This document shows, piece by piece, positions 20,236 to 30,100 of a stretch of 64,000 nucleotides of DNA; the first letter of the stretch is position 1; the number at the start of each line of letters is the position of its first letter. Where the stretch lies: positions 41,001-105,000 of the forward strand of contig JABLUY010000011.1 of assembly GCA_013306675.1 (NCBI GenBank). The letters run 5' to 3'. Origin of the DNA: Thraustochytrium sp. TN22. Taxonomy: Eukaryota; Sar; Bigyra; Thraustochytrida; Thraustochytriidae. The notes beneath the pieces are model-generated. The model was not told where the DNA came from, searched no databases, and saw only the letters and a program-made list of their open reading frames with translations. A program made the position numbers and the translations under genes.

Positions 20236-21192
20236 TTAGCTGTCCATGATCTTGTGCGCGGCGGCAACCAAGGCGTCGGACTTGGCAACGGTGAGGTTCA
20301 TATAGGTGGTGGGCATGTAGGCAGAGAGGTAGGTGAGGGCCCTCTCGCGCGCACTGCCAAAAGTCCAAATTTCATGGAGGTTGTTGGAGACGCCGGCGAG
20401 CATGTATGCGGCGCAACGCTCGACGGCCATGCCGTTATCGATGTTGGCGTCATCCTTGCCGAAGGTCTTATCGGCACTGGAGGTCACGGAATTGCGCGCC
20501 ACGGCCGTCTGTACGCTGCCAGGGCAGACGTTGGTGACGTGCACGTTGTGGTGGTGGACCTCGAGGCGCAGCGCGTTGAAGTGGCCGATGATGGCGAACT
20601 TGGCGGCCGAGTAGGCCGTGCGCATGGGAACGCCCATCTTGCCGGCCAGCGAGCTGGTGTTGACGATGTGGCCGAAGCGGCGCTCGATCATGCCGGGCAG
20701 CACGAGCTTTGCCAGCTTGATGTGAGAGAGCGCGTCCACGGTCATGACTCGCATGTCGACGCTAAAGTCCGCATTCTCTGCGAAGCAGCGCGTCGAGATG
20801 CCGCCATTGTTGAAGAGCATGTCCACGCGGCCAAAGGCCGCCAGCGCGTTCTTGGCCACGCCGTCCAGGCTGTCCAGGTCGGCCAGGTCGCAGACCACCA
20901 CGGCGGCCTCGCAGTCAAGCTCCGCCGCGAGCTTGTCGAGCGGCTCGCGGCGTCGCGACGACAGCACGAGCTTGACGCCGACGCCCAGCTTGCTCAGCTG
21001 CCTCGCCAGCTCCTCGCCGATGCCGGAGCTCGCGCCGGTGATCCAGACAACCTTGTCGCGGTAGTACTCGGGCTTGCAGCGCGACGACCACGTCAGGCAG
21101 TCAGCGTCCAGCGTCGCCGTCAGCAGCACGCGTGCGGCCGCGAGGGCGCCCACTGCCGCCGCGCCCAGCGCCAGCCCGCGTGTTGCGCTCAT
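20236..21192 (-). CDS. Short-chain dehydrogenase/reductase, DHRS7-like, membrane-anchored
   Basis: A 318-residue classical SDR, an NAD(P)-dependent oxidoreductase. ATG 21192 is chosen because it opens a hydrophobic N-terminal anchor (GAAAVGALAAARVLL); a longer frame lacks an earlier convincing start. The cofactor motif TGASSGIG lies at about residues 52-59. The usual NNAG appears as NNGG. The catalytic Ser is in IVNTSSLAG and the Tyr/Lys pair in YSAAK. The spacing and anchor resemble DHRS7/DHRS7B-type ER enzymes. The substrate (steroid, retinoid or lipid ketone) cannot be inferred. Confidence 0.88.
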   Translation of the reverse strand: MSATRGLALGAAAVGALAAARVLLTATLDADCLTWSSRCKPEYYRDKVVWITGASSGIGEELARQLSKLGVGVKLVLSSRRREPLDKLAAELDCEAAVVVCDLADLDSLDGVAKNALAAFGRVDMLFNNGGISTRCFAENADFSVDMRVMTVDALSHIKLAKLVLPGMIERRFGHIVNTSSLAGKMGVPMRTAYSAAKFAIIGHFNALRLEVHHHNVHVTNVCPGSVQTAVARNSVTSSADKTFGKDDANIDNGMAVERCAAYMLAGVSNNLHEIWTFGSARERALTYLSAYMPTTYMNLTVAKSDALVAAAHKIMDS

Positions 21193-21877
21193 CTCGAACG
21201 CGCTCAGGAAGCTGTCTTCGTCCGCCGCTCCGCAGTGCTCGCCGGCCTCCACGCTCGCGACGCCCGCCAGAAGCGTGTATGCAGGCGTCCGTCAGGCCGC
21301 CCGCGCCGCGCAGGACGAGCTCTCATGGTCGGACGCGGGCCCGTCTCTTCTCTCGATAGCGGTTCTTGGTCTCACAGTCACCCACTTGGTGAGCCCAGAT
21401 GGCAGCCACTTGGGTTCCGGCTGCTCACGAGGCGACGCGGGCGGAACTTGCCAACCAACTTGAAGCGAAGCGCACGGGCAGTGACGCTCGGTTTAGGCCC
21501 ACGCGGTGCAACCTCGTCGGCCATGGCCACCACTCACTCACTCGTCCGCTCTCGCGACAGCTGGGGGTCCAGCTGAGGCTACTCGCAGCTAAGTTAGATG
21601 GTACTGCCAGCTCCTCTTCATCATCCGTCTACTCCCGTGTGCTTGCCATTTTCCTTTGGCGATGGGTGCACCGTTGTCGGCCACCGTTCACTCGCCTGCT
21701 CGTACAACAGCAGCTCGGGTCCAGCAAGGCGAGCGGAGACTACTCGCAGCTATACTCTTCAACATCCGTCTGCTCGCGTGTGCCGCTTGCTTTTACTGTT
21801 AGGCCTTAGTTACGTCGCTTTTCATCAGTGAAGCCGCAGCAGCAGCCGTGGCACGCAGCTTTGCATGGCATGGTCAG
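21193..21877. other. Intergenic with a degenerate direct repeat
   Basis: Spacer between two minus-strand genes. A roughly 60-base segment around 21583-21648 (TACTCGCAGCTA ... CATCCGTCTACTC) recurs around 21740-21795 (TACTCGCAGCTA ... CATCCGTCTGCTC), about 157 bases apart. It should include the SDR promoter. No gene was recognised. Confidence 0.5.
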
Positions 21878-22810
21878 TCAGTCGCGCTTGGCCTTGAGAG
21901 GAGCAGGACCAGAGAGCGCCGCGAACACAACGCCCAAGAGGAGGACGCCTGCACAGACGCCGTGGTACATGAAGCCGGTGTGGAGCATGTCCAGCAGGGC
22001 GAGGCGGGCGTCGTCCGCGGCGTCCGGGAGAGCGGTGAGGCCAGAGTGCACCCTGAAGTCGATTGCGCCAATGCCGGCGTGCAGCGCAAAAGTGAGCAGA
22101 AGCGCCACGGTGGTGGGCTTGAGCATGTGCAGGAGCGCACAAGCTGTGAGCACCTGAACGCTGCAGACGGTGTGCTCGAGGTGAAAGAAGTGGGCGCCAA
22201 GTGGCGTGAGCACAGCCGTGGGCTCGAACCCCGGTTTCTCCGCGTCGGTGGCTGCGGCCATGCGCTCAAAGTACGCCTCCGGGCCGATGAGCGCAAAAAA
22301 GGTGATGCTCGCCTTGAGCAGGATGAGCACGTAGAGCACGAGCGAAGCGATGTTGGAGCTGGAGCGGCGCAGACCCTCCTGCTTGGCGCCCGCGAAGAGG
22401 AGCCCGACGAAGTTGGCTGCAAGGAGGCGATGGTTGATGCGCTCGCCAATATCTAGGCCCTGGCGGTGCGTCGGCGCCAGCGCGTCCGACGCCAGCATCG
22501 GCGCGGCGTCGCGCGAGACCGTCAGCATGACCGCCATGTGTGGAATGAGCATGGTCATGTACCCGAGCTTGGTGTCGCCTAGCGCCAGCAGAGTAAGCCC
22601 CAGCACGAGCTCCGCCAGACCTGTTGAGCGCACCACGTGCTGCAAGAACAGCGCCCCGCTCGCATCCTGCGCCAGGTACCCTTCCGCGGCGCGCCCGAAG
22701 ACGCGCTCCTCCAGGTACTCGTATCCAAGCAGCTGGAATCCGCCGTGCGCCACCTTGACGGCCGCCAGCGCAAAGAAGATGAGCTTGCTCGCCACCACGC
22801 GCGGGCCCAT
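21878..22810 (-). CDS. Multi-pass membrane protein, unknown family
   Basis: A 310-residue protein from ATG 22810. It has roughly seven or eight hydrophobic segments, including KLIFFALAAVKVAHGGF, GLAELVLGLTLLALG, YMTMLIPHMAVMLTV, LVLYVLILLKASITFFALI, TVALLLTFALHAGIGAI and VCAGVLLLGVVFAALSG. Several His and Tyr residues sit near segment ends. There is no signal peptide separate from the first segment and no catalytic motif. The C-terminus is basic (KAKRD), which could act as a dilysine-like retrieval signal, though the pattern is not canonical. It is not assigned to a transporter family. Confidence 0.75.
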   Translation of the reverse strand: MGPRVVASKLIFFALAAVKVAHGGFQLLGYEYLEERVFGRAAEGYLAQDASGALFLQHVVRSTGLAELVLGLTLLALGDTKLGYMTMLIPHMAVMLTVSRDAAPMLASDALAPTHRQGLDIGERINHRLLAANFVGLLFAGAKQEGLRRSSSNIASLVLYVLILLKASITFFALIGPEAYFERMAAATDAEKPGFEPTAVLTPLGAHFFHLEHTVCSVQVLTACALLHMLKPTTVALLLTFALHAGIGAIDFRVHSGLTALPDAADDARLALLDMLHTGFMYHGVCAGVLLLGVVFAALSGPAPLKAKRD

Positions 22811-25112
22811 GCTGCCGGCCTTGTCGTGCCTTGCCTTGCCTTGCCTTGCCTTGCTTTGCCTTGCCTTGTCTTGCCCTCCTTTGCGCCGCCCAGCCCGGCC
22901 CCGCCGCCCTGCAGCGCCACGCGCGTGCGTGCGAACGGCTTCTGCGACTCGCCGGGTCCGAGTCGGCGAGCCGAGTCTTCTTCTGTTTCTTTCACGTCAT
23001 CGTGCCGCTTGTCAAGCAACGTGTCAGTCTGCAGAGGGAGCGTGGCGGGAGCGAGCAGCAGCTGAGCCTGTGGCCGGAGGCGGCCGAAGGCGACCCGGTG
23101 GTCGAAGGGCCTCTCGCAAAGTCAGCCGGCGCAGGCCGCGGCCGACAAGGCTACTTTATTCGCCTCCGGCAGCCAGCAGCTCTTGCGCAGGCGGTGCGAG
23201 CTTGCCTGCCTAACTGTCAGCCGGGTAGTACTGGTAGGGAGTGGCGGGCTCGACCATGGCCGGCGAAGTCGGAAACGGCGCGGCTGGCAGTTGTGCTTCC
23301 TGTGGTTGTGATGAAAATCACGAGCACCAAGAAAGGCGGCACGGGCGGCCTCAACTTCTGCGCACCTCGCCGCCCAAGTTTCCTCTCAACCAAGTTTCGC
23401 GCTAGCTACCTAGCTCGGATCGAGTTGCAAGGACGCAGTGAAGCGCTGCCACCGCTGCAGCCAGGCTCGTACTGGTACACCGACGACTAGCACCTACGCA
23501 GCACCGCACAGCACCAGCCCGCGAGCCGCTGGCGTCGCAGGCGCCGGACTCGGCAGCACTCACTGGCCGCCAGGCCCTCGCGAGCCGGCTGCCGACGCGC
23601 AGCTGCAAGCAGCACGCACGCCGAGAACCGCAGCCTGGCCAGCCAGGCGCAGCCAGGCGTAGCCAGGCGCAGCGCAGGCACTGGCAGGGCAGGCAGGCTC
23701 GCGCGGCCGGGCTTGGGCCTGCCCGAGCCTGCGTCACCAGCCACCCGCGGCCGCGCGCTCGTCCCGGGACGCCGCTCTTGCTCTCGGCGGCCGCCCGCCC
23801 GCTCGCCGTCCTGCGCGCCGGCGCGCCTGCCCGGCCACGCTCGCAGTTTGTTTGTTGCGTTCTGTTAGCTCGCCGCGACTCGGCGTCGCTCGCGGTACTT
23901 CAGGTTGATGCAGCGTATCGTCGGCCTGTGCCTGCCAGGCCCTGCCTGACATGATCTTGATTTGATTGCTCGTCGCCTCTGCTAGTTACCACGAGACGGA
24001 AATTCGAATCGTCGATGGTTGGAAACCACCAGCTTGGACCACCCTCCCGAATCTCCCGCCGCGCCGCCTCCCCCACTGCGCCGCTGCCGCCTCCCGCCCC
24101 CCCAGCCCTCTGCCTTCGCCGCCCTCCACACCGAAGCGCCGGCGTCCTCCGCGCGCCACGCCTCGCTGCCTTCTCCCCCGCACCGGCCCCCCTCCGCGCT
24201 CCTTCTGCCCCCCTCAGCGCTGCCCTCCCTCCCCTCCCCCACTGGCGCCGGCCCTGGATAGAACCCGCGCAGAGAATCCAGAGGCGGGGCGGCCGGCGCG
24301 CCAGTGTGCGTGGGGGGAGAGGCGCCAGAGGCGCGCGGGGGGCCGCCCCTGCCCGCAGCGGCGCGCACGAGCGACCTCGAGGACCACGAAAAGTCGTGAG
24401 ACATTCATTCGCGCGCGGCGCGGCGCCAGCATACCTGATCGCGCCTGGCCTGGCCATCTGCGTGCGGCCGCGCGCGCCTCTGTTGCGGCGCGAGGAGCGA
24501 GCGAGCGGCGCGGCGCGGGGCGCGGCGGCGCGGCGAGCGCGCTCGCGCGCGGCATCGAGCACGGGTGGCGCGAGCGCGGGCGAGCCCAGGGCCGCTCGTT
24601 CAATTCAAACCGGATTGCTCTGCTGCTTGCCTGCCTGCTGCCCGCGGCGGCTCGCCTCGCGCGCGAGCGAGCGAGCGAGCGCGCCCGAGGCGAGGCGGCG
24701 GCGCGGCGGCGCGCGCTGGGGCGGCCTGCCAGCGAGCAGCGGCGCAGCGGCGGGCGCGCGCTGCAGCGGTGGTGGTGACGGTTGTGGGTGGGCACTCACT
24801 CGCTCAACGCGCGAGCTCCATCCAATCGTACGGCTTGGCTTCCGTGGAGCTCGGCACCTGCACGCGCGGGGCTCCGCGCGGCAGCGGCGCGTAACGACGA
24901 CGACGACGACGGCGGCGGCGACGACGACGACGACGACGAGCGCCGACCAGCAAGGTAGGCGCGCCCGCGCCTCGCGCGCGCGTGCTCTCGCGAGCGGTGT
25001 GAGTCGGAGGTGACGAACCGAACGCCTGGGCGAGGCTCGGCGCCGGCACGCTGGAGAAGCTGGGGCAGCAAGCGCAGCCAGGGCAGCGCACGAGTAGACA
25101 GCAGAGAGGAGG
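22811..25112. other. Large divergent intergenic region, repeats and unsupported ORFs
   Basis: 2.3 kb between divergent genes. It has (TTGCC)n at 22831-22875, AGCCAGGCGC-type imperfect repeats near 23640-23670, CCTCCC/CCGCC-rich DNA at 24050-24250, and a (CGA)n tract at about 24896-24945. A possible splice donor (CAAG|GTAGGC) lies at 24955, and AG acceptors stand just before ATG 25113, so a 5' UTR intron is possible. A 220-codon plus-strand frame at 22831-23490 has no usable ATG before the middle and is not called. Confidence 0.5.
22831..22875. repeat. (TTGCC)n pentanucleotide repeat
   Basis: Nine tandem 5-base units, two with one substitution each (TTGCT, TTGTC), immediately upstream of the start of the minus-strand membrane-protein gene. 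Confidence 0.9.
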
Positions 25113-26365
25113 ATGACAGGGAAGAGTGCGACGACGCCCGCCAAAGAGGCAGTGGCGAGCGGCGGCGCGGACGGCATGACGGCCTCGCTGCACTACCCGC
25201 ACCCTAAGTCGTATTGCGTGGAGTTCCAGAGCAAGTACGGCACACTAAAAGGCATCGAGAATGAGTGGGCGGCCGTGCCGGAGGGCGGCTCGTGCGAGTG
25301 GGAGAACCAGCAGCACGGCCGCGGCCACCACCTCAAGGTAGTCATCAAGAGCCCCAAGGCCGGCACGACGCTGGCCATGCGCCTCGTGTACGAGGACGGC
25401 ACGCCGGCGCCCGCCTTCACGCGCAACAAGAACGGCCTGCGCAAGAGCACCATGCTTGTGGGCATCGACTCGCGCGAGTGGCGCCTGGGCTTCTCGTGGA
25501 GCAGTGTCAAGCGCGAGGGCCCGCGCAAGTGGCACGCCGCCGCGACCTGCCGCATCAACGTCGTCGAGGCCGGCGCGCCCGCCTCGTGCGACGTGCGCCC
25601 CAACGAGGACCTCCTCGTCTCGGTGCCGGCCGGCGTCGATATCATCGTGCCCATCCGCATTGAGGTGCTCTCGGCCGTCAAGGGCGCCAGCAACTTTAGT
25701 CGCTACTCAGTGCACTGCTTCGAGACCACCGTTGCGGACCCCTCCCTTCCCGCCTCGCCGCGTCCCAAGGGCTGGTCCTGGGTCTCGCCCAACGTGCTGG
25801 TCGAGGCGAAGTGGCTACCCGCCGCGCCTGTGCGCATCCACAACAAGCAGCGCTTTGGGGTTTTCCGCAACGGTGGCAGTGGCGCGCGGGGCGCCGCCAC
25901 GGCCCCCCAGGCGCAGCCGGGCGCAGCCGCGCAGGCCTCGCAGGAGTCCGCGCATGCGCACGCGCACGCGCACGCGCACGAGGCCGCGCACGCGGATGAG
26001 CCTGTCTTCGGGCCCTCTGCTGGCGCCGGCGCGGCCTCCGCCAAGAAGGCTAGCCTCTCCGCCGCGTCCACGCCGCCCTCGCTGCGTGGTGCCGGCCGCT
26101 TCGGCCTCGACGACTTCATGCAGGCCGTCACCGTCGTGCAGAGCTTCCTCGCGCAGGACCCCATGGCTCGCGACGCCCACACGAACCGCCAGGTCGACTT
26201 GACCATGCAAGACCTGCAGTGTGCCGTGTCCAAGTATCAGCTGCAACGCCAGGTTTGTCTGCAGCAGCCTACCCTTCACTCTCAGTTCACCCAGCCCGGC
26301 TACAGCGTTTCTGCGCCGTACTTTAGCGCCGCCTCCGGCGCCTATGGCCAGCTTTACCACTCCAT

Positions 26366-26409
<44 letters not shown>

Positions 26410-26966
26410 TTCAAAGCGGCGGCGGCGTCTGCGGCGCGCAGGCGCCTGCTCGCGTGCGGACTGCCAGCTCGGGGCCGCCGGCGGCCGCCGCTGCCGCTAC
26501 TGCTGCGCCTGCCGCCAGCCCGGCCGCGCCGCAGACCAAGCGCAAGGGCGCTGCGCCCGTCGCCGCGGTCTCCGCGCAGGAGGCAGCCAAGCGAAAGGCA
26601 GCAAAGCGCCGCGGCTCCATGACCGCCCCGGCGCCGCCGCGGGCCACGGGTTTGCCCAAGTCTGAGGAGCCCACCTCATCGGCCATGGACGTGCTCAGCA
26701 GCCCTCCGCGTGGCCCGCGCATCGCCCCTTTTTCTGCCAACGTCATGGCTGCCATCTCGCTGCCGGGCTCCGCCGAAGGCGTGGCCTCGCTTGTCGAGAT
26801 GAGCCAGGGGCTTCGCAGGGAAGGCGGTTACGACAATGCGGCCTCCATCGCCGCCGCCGCCGCCGCCACGGCCGCATCCATTGCCGCGCGCCATCATCAC
26901 CACAATGCCATGCCCATGGGCGTCGACCTCCTCGCCCACGCCGCCGAGGTTGCTCGGCAAGATTGA
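25113..26966 (+). CDS. PolyQ/His-rich protein with N-terminal unassigned beta-rich domain
   Basis: A 617-residue protein from ATG 25113 (GAGGATGA). Residues about 25-245 look like a single beta-rich domain: VEFQSKYGTLKGIENEW, LKVVIKSPKAGTTLAMRLVY, a block with EWRLGFSWSS and CRINVVEAG, and APVRIHNKQRFGVF. A His-Ala repeat (HAHAHAHAHEAAHA) follows, then a helix (FMQAVTVVQSFL), a Gln run encoded by about 17 CAG codons near 26367-26410, and basic nuclear-localisation-like stretches (KRKAAKRRGS). Near the end is a His run (RHHHHNAMP). The layout suggests a nuclear regulator. The front domain recalls immunoglobulin-like DNA-binding folds in pattern only, and no family is claimed. Confidence 0.7.
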
Positions 26967-27137
26967 TAGATCGTTAGTTCAAATCCATTCGTCATGACTT
27001 CTGTCCTATTTCATTGCTCTTCCGGCGATGCTCTCCAAGATGTTCATAGCCTGAGACGAGGTGCACTTCCGCCGCTTAGGCTACTCCAGGAAAACCATTC
27101 CTTCTATTTTTCTTTGTCAACACTCACTACCACCCAG

Positions 27138-30100
27138 TCACCGCCTTGGGTTCACTGCACGCAAAACCAACGACACGATGCGCGTTGTCTTCTGGTCGTC
27201 CATGAGGAGCGTGCAGCGGATCTTGTGCTCACCCATGCAGTCGTGGCGGTCCTTTTGCAGAACCAAGGAGACCTGGACGCGCTCGCCGCCCTTGAGCGCA
27301 GCCTTGGGCTTGTCCACGCTCACCGCCTCGGGGATCTCCGAAAGCTCATACGAACCGCCGCGCGTTGCGTGGCATGAGCCCACCACAAGGTGCAGGGTGG
27401 TGCCGTCCTCAGCGTCGTCGAAGCAGGCCTGGATGGAGTAGTCCGGAAGTCCGCGCTGGCCTGGCGGGCAGAACTCCGCCGGCAGCCGGTCGCGCGCCGC
27501 AATGCGCCCGTGCGACAGCATGTTGGCGAAGATCGGGTCTCGCCAGGCACGACCGCGCAGGCGCAGCACATGCGTACCGATCTGGTTAGGCACAACCACC
27601 TCGTAGACGCCCAGGTGGGCGCCCAGGCGCTCCTGGTCCGGCTGAAACGCGACGCGTACCTCGCGCACGTCCACCGCCGGGATGCTCGCGCGCTGGTGCT
27701 CGATTGCAAAGACATCCTCGCCGCACAGGTTGCGCGGCAGACTGGCGGCGCGCGCCGGCTCCAGGGCATAGTCAAGCCCAAACACGCTGCGGTTCTGTAG
27801 ATACACGGACCGTAGGCTCTGCTCGCCCACGAGAACATCGCCAAAGTCCAGCATCTGGTCGCTCGAGAAGGCCTCCTCGTTCGCCGCCGACCCATCCGTC
27901 GCCGCGACCGCCCCGGGCGGCTCCAGCGACACGCTCAGCTTTGGGCTCACGCCCTCACCGCGCAGCACCACATCCAGCTTCGCTGCCTGGCTGCGGATCG
28001 TGAGCACCTCTTGAAATGTACGGTTCGATGTCGGCATGAACTTGATTTTGACGGCGTGCGAGCCCTGCGGCGGCACATCGCGCAACGCGTTCACCATCAT
28101 GTACGGGCCCACCGGATTCAGGCTGTCGGCGCTCAGCCGCGCCGCCTCCTTGCCGAAGTTGCGCACGCGCACCAGGAGCGTCTTGGAGTGACCCACGGCC
28201 ACCTGTGAGAACGCCAGCTCGTCCTCGTCCGCGAGGAGGCCGGACTCCACGACCGTCATATCGACTTGCAGCGCCAGCGGCAGCTCGTAGCCGCGCACGT
28301 GGCAGCGCGCTATCCACGAGCAGTGCTTGCTCCACGGCTCGCCGCGCTCGCTCCAGCAGACGCTCCCGGCTCCTCCTGGCGGCTTCTGCGCCGACGCCCC
28401 CTCGCCTTTCTCTTCCTCGGAGCCGTCCTGCTCGCCCACGTCGGCAGTCCCCTTGGCTTCCTCTTCGTCCTCCTCCTCCTTCTCCCCCCCCTTACTCTCA
28501 TCGTCTTTCTTCTCCGCGGCGTCGACGTCCACGTCCTCCTCCTCCTCCTCCTCCCCCGCCGCCGACTTGACCCCGTCCTTGACTTGCGGCGCAGTGAACT
28601 CCACCTCGACGCGCAGCGTGCTGCCGGGGCCCAGTGAGCCAACCTGCGGGCTGACGTGCAGCCCGTGTCCGAGCGAAGCGTCAGGCAGCATAATGTGAAA
28701 GTCGCGCGTCTCCCGCGAGGATGGGTTGCTCACGAAGATACTCTGCGCGCGGCGCGAACCGAGCGCGCAGGCGCCGAAGTTTACCACGGTATGGGAGAAG
28801 TGCAGCGGCGGCTCCAAGCCCATGCCCTTGCATGGAATCTGAAAGGTGCGGTTCAGGCTCGAGCGCAGCGTCAACGAGAACTTGTGCTCAACCGCCGAGG
28901 CCGGGCTGAAGATGACGTGCGCCTCTTGCCGCTGCCGCGGCAGCAAGGTGCCGAAGCCACTCGATGGCTGCACAGCAACCTGTGGCCGCAGCTTCACAAA
29001 GCCGAACTGCTGTGGGAGCAGGCTGGCATTCTCCAGCGATAGCAACCGCTTCACGGACTGCGTCGTGTAGCACGAGCCAAAGTCCAACACCGGCGGCGAC
29101 AGTAAGATGTCGGACAGCGTGAGCTCTGCCACCAGCGACACCTGGACAGGGAGCACCTGCTCCGGGACGCGCACGCTCAGCGGAATGCGTACACGCACGA
29201 CCTCGCCGTAAGGGGCGCCGGCTTGGTCCCGCGTCAGGTGGCCTTCGCGCTCGCACCAGTCGATGAGCTCCTGCGAAGGCCGGAGCTTAAGCTGCACGTC
29301 AAAGTGGCCATCCTCCGCGCCGTTGCGCGCCTGCACGAAACCCATGTCCGGCAGACACTCGACGCAGCCCCGCAATGCTGGCGGCGGTGACACCTCGGCG
29401 CGCAACGCAACCGTTCCGCGGTTCCGAAGCACCAGCTTGTTGCGGTACAACTTGCCCAGCACGCAGCATCGAAAGTCCAGCTCTGGCGATTCCGAGTAGA
29501 TGGGCACGCGGCTTGTGGCGGCCGCCACGCCGCATCGCACGCGCTGGCCGTCCGCGAAGACCACTTCCAGCTCGCTGTCGATCTGCGCCGGACTGTCCTC
29601 CTGCGGCGAGTATGTGACGCTCAGGGTCGTCTCGTCGTAGCCCTCCAGGCTTGACTTGACGGGCGCGCCGACGCGCAAATCGCGCTCGCCCAGCCCTGCG
29701 CCCTCCACCTCAAACGCTGACGGCAGGGCGCCCTGGTTCGCAATGCGCAGCACCAACGTCTTGGTCTCGCCGTGCACCACCGTGCCAAAGTCGAGACACC
29801 TGCGCGAGAGCGCCGGCAGCGTCTTGCGCGTCGTGCAGCGGATCGGCACGCCAAAGGGCCCAGTGTGCGCCAGAAAAGGCAGATCCACCGAGAGGTCCTC
29901 GTTCACCTTGGGCTCGAAGTCAACCCGGATCTTGCACGTGAGTCCCGCGCTCATGCGGCCAGGCTTCTCGTATGAGATGGTGAAGAAGTTCTTGATGTCG
30001 TCCGGAAGCTCCAGCAGCTTGAAGCTGTTGAACGTGAACGAAACATTCGTCAGCGTAAATCTCTTGGTGTAGGTCTCCCCGACGACAAAGTCCTTAAAGT

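Noticed and set aside
22831-23490. 220-codon plus-strand frame
   Set aside because: It begins in the TTGCC microsatellite, has no usable ATG before its middle, and shows no domain. A frame of this length is not rare in DNA this GC-rich.
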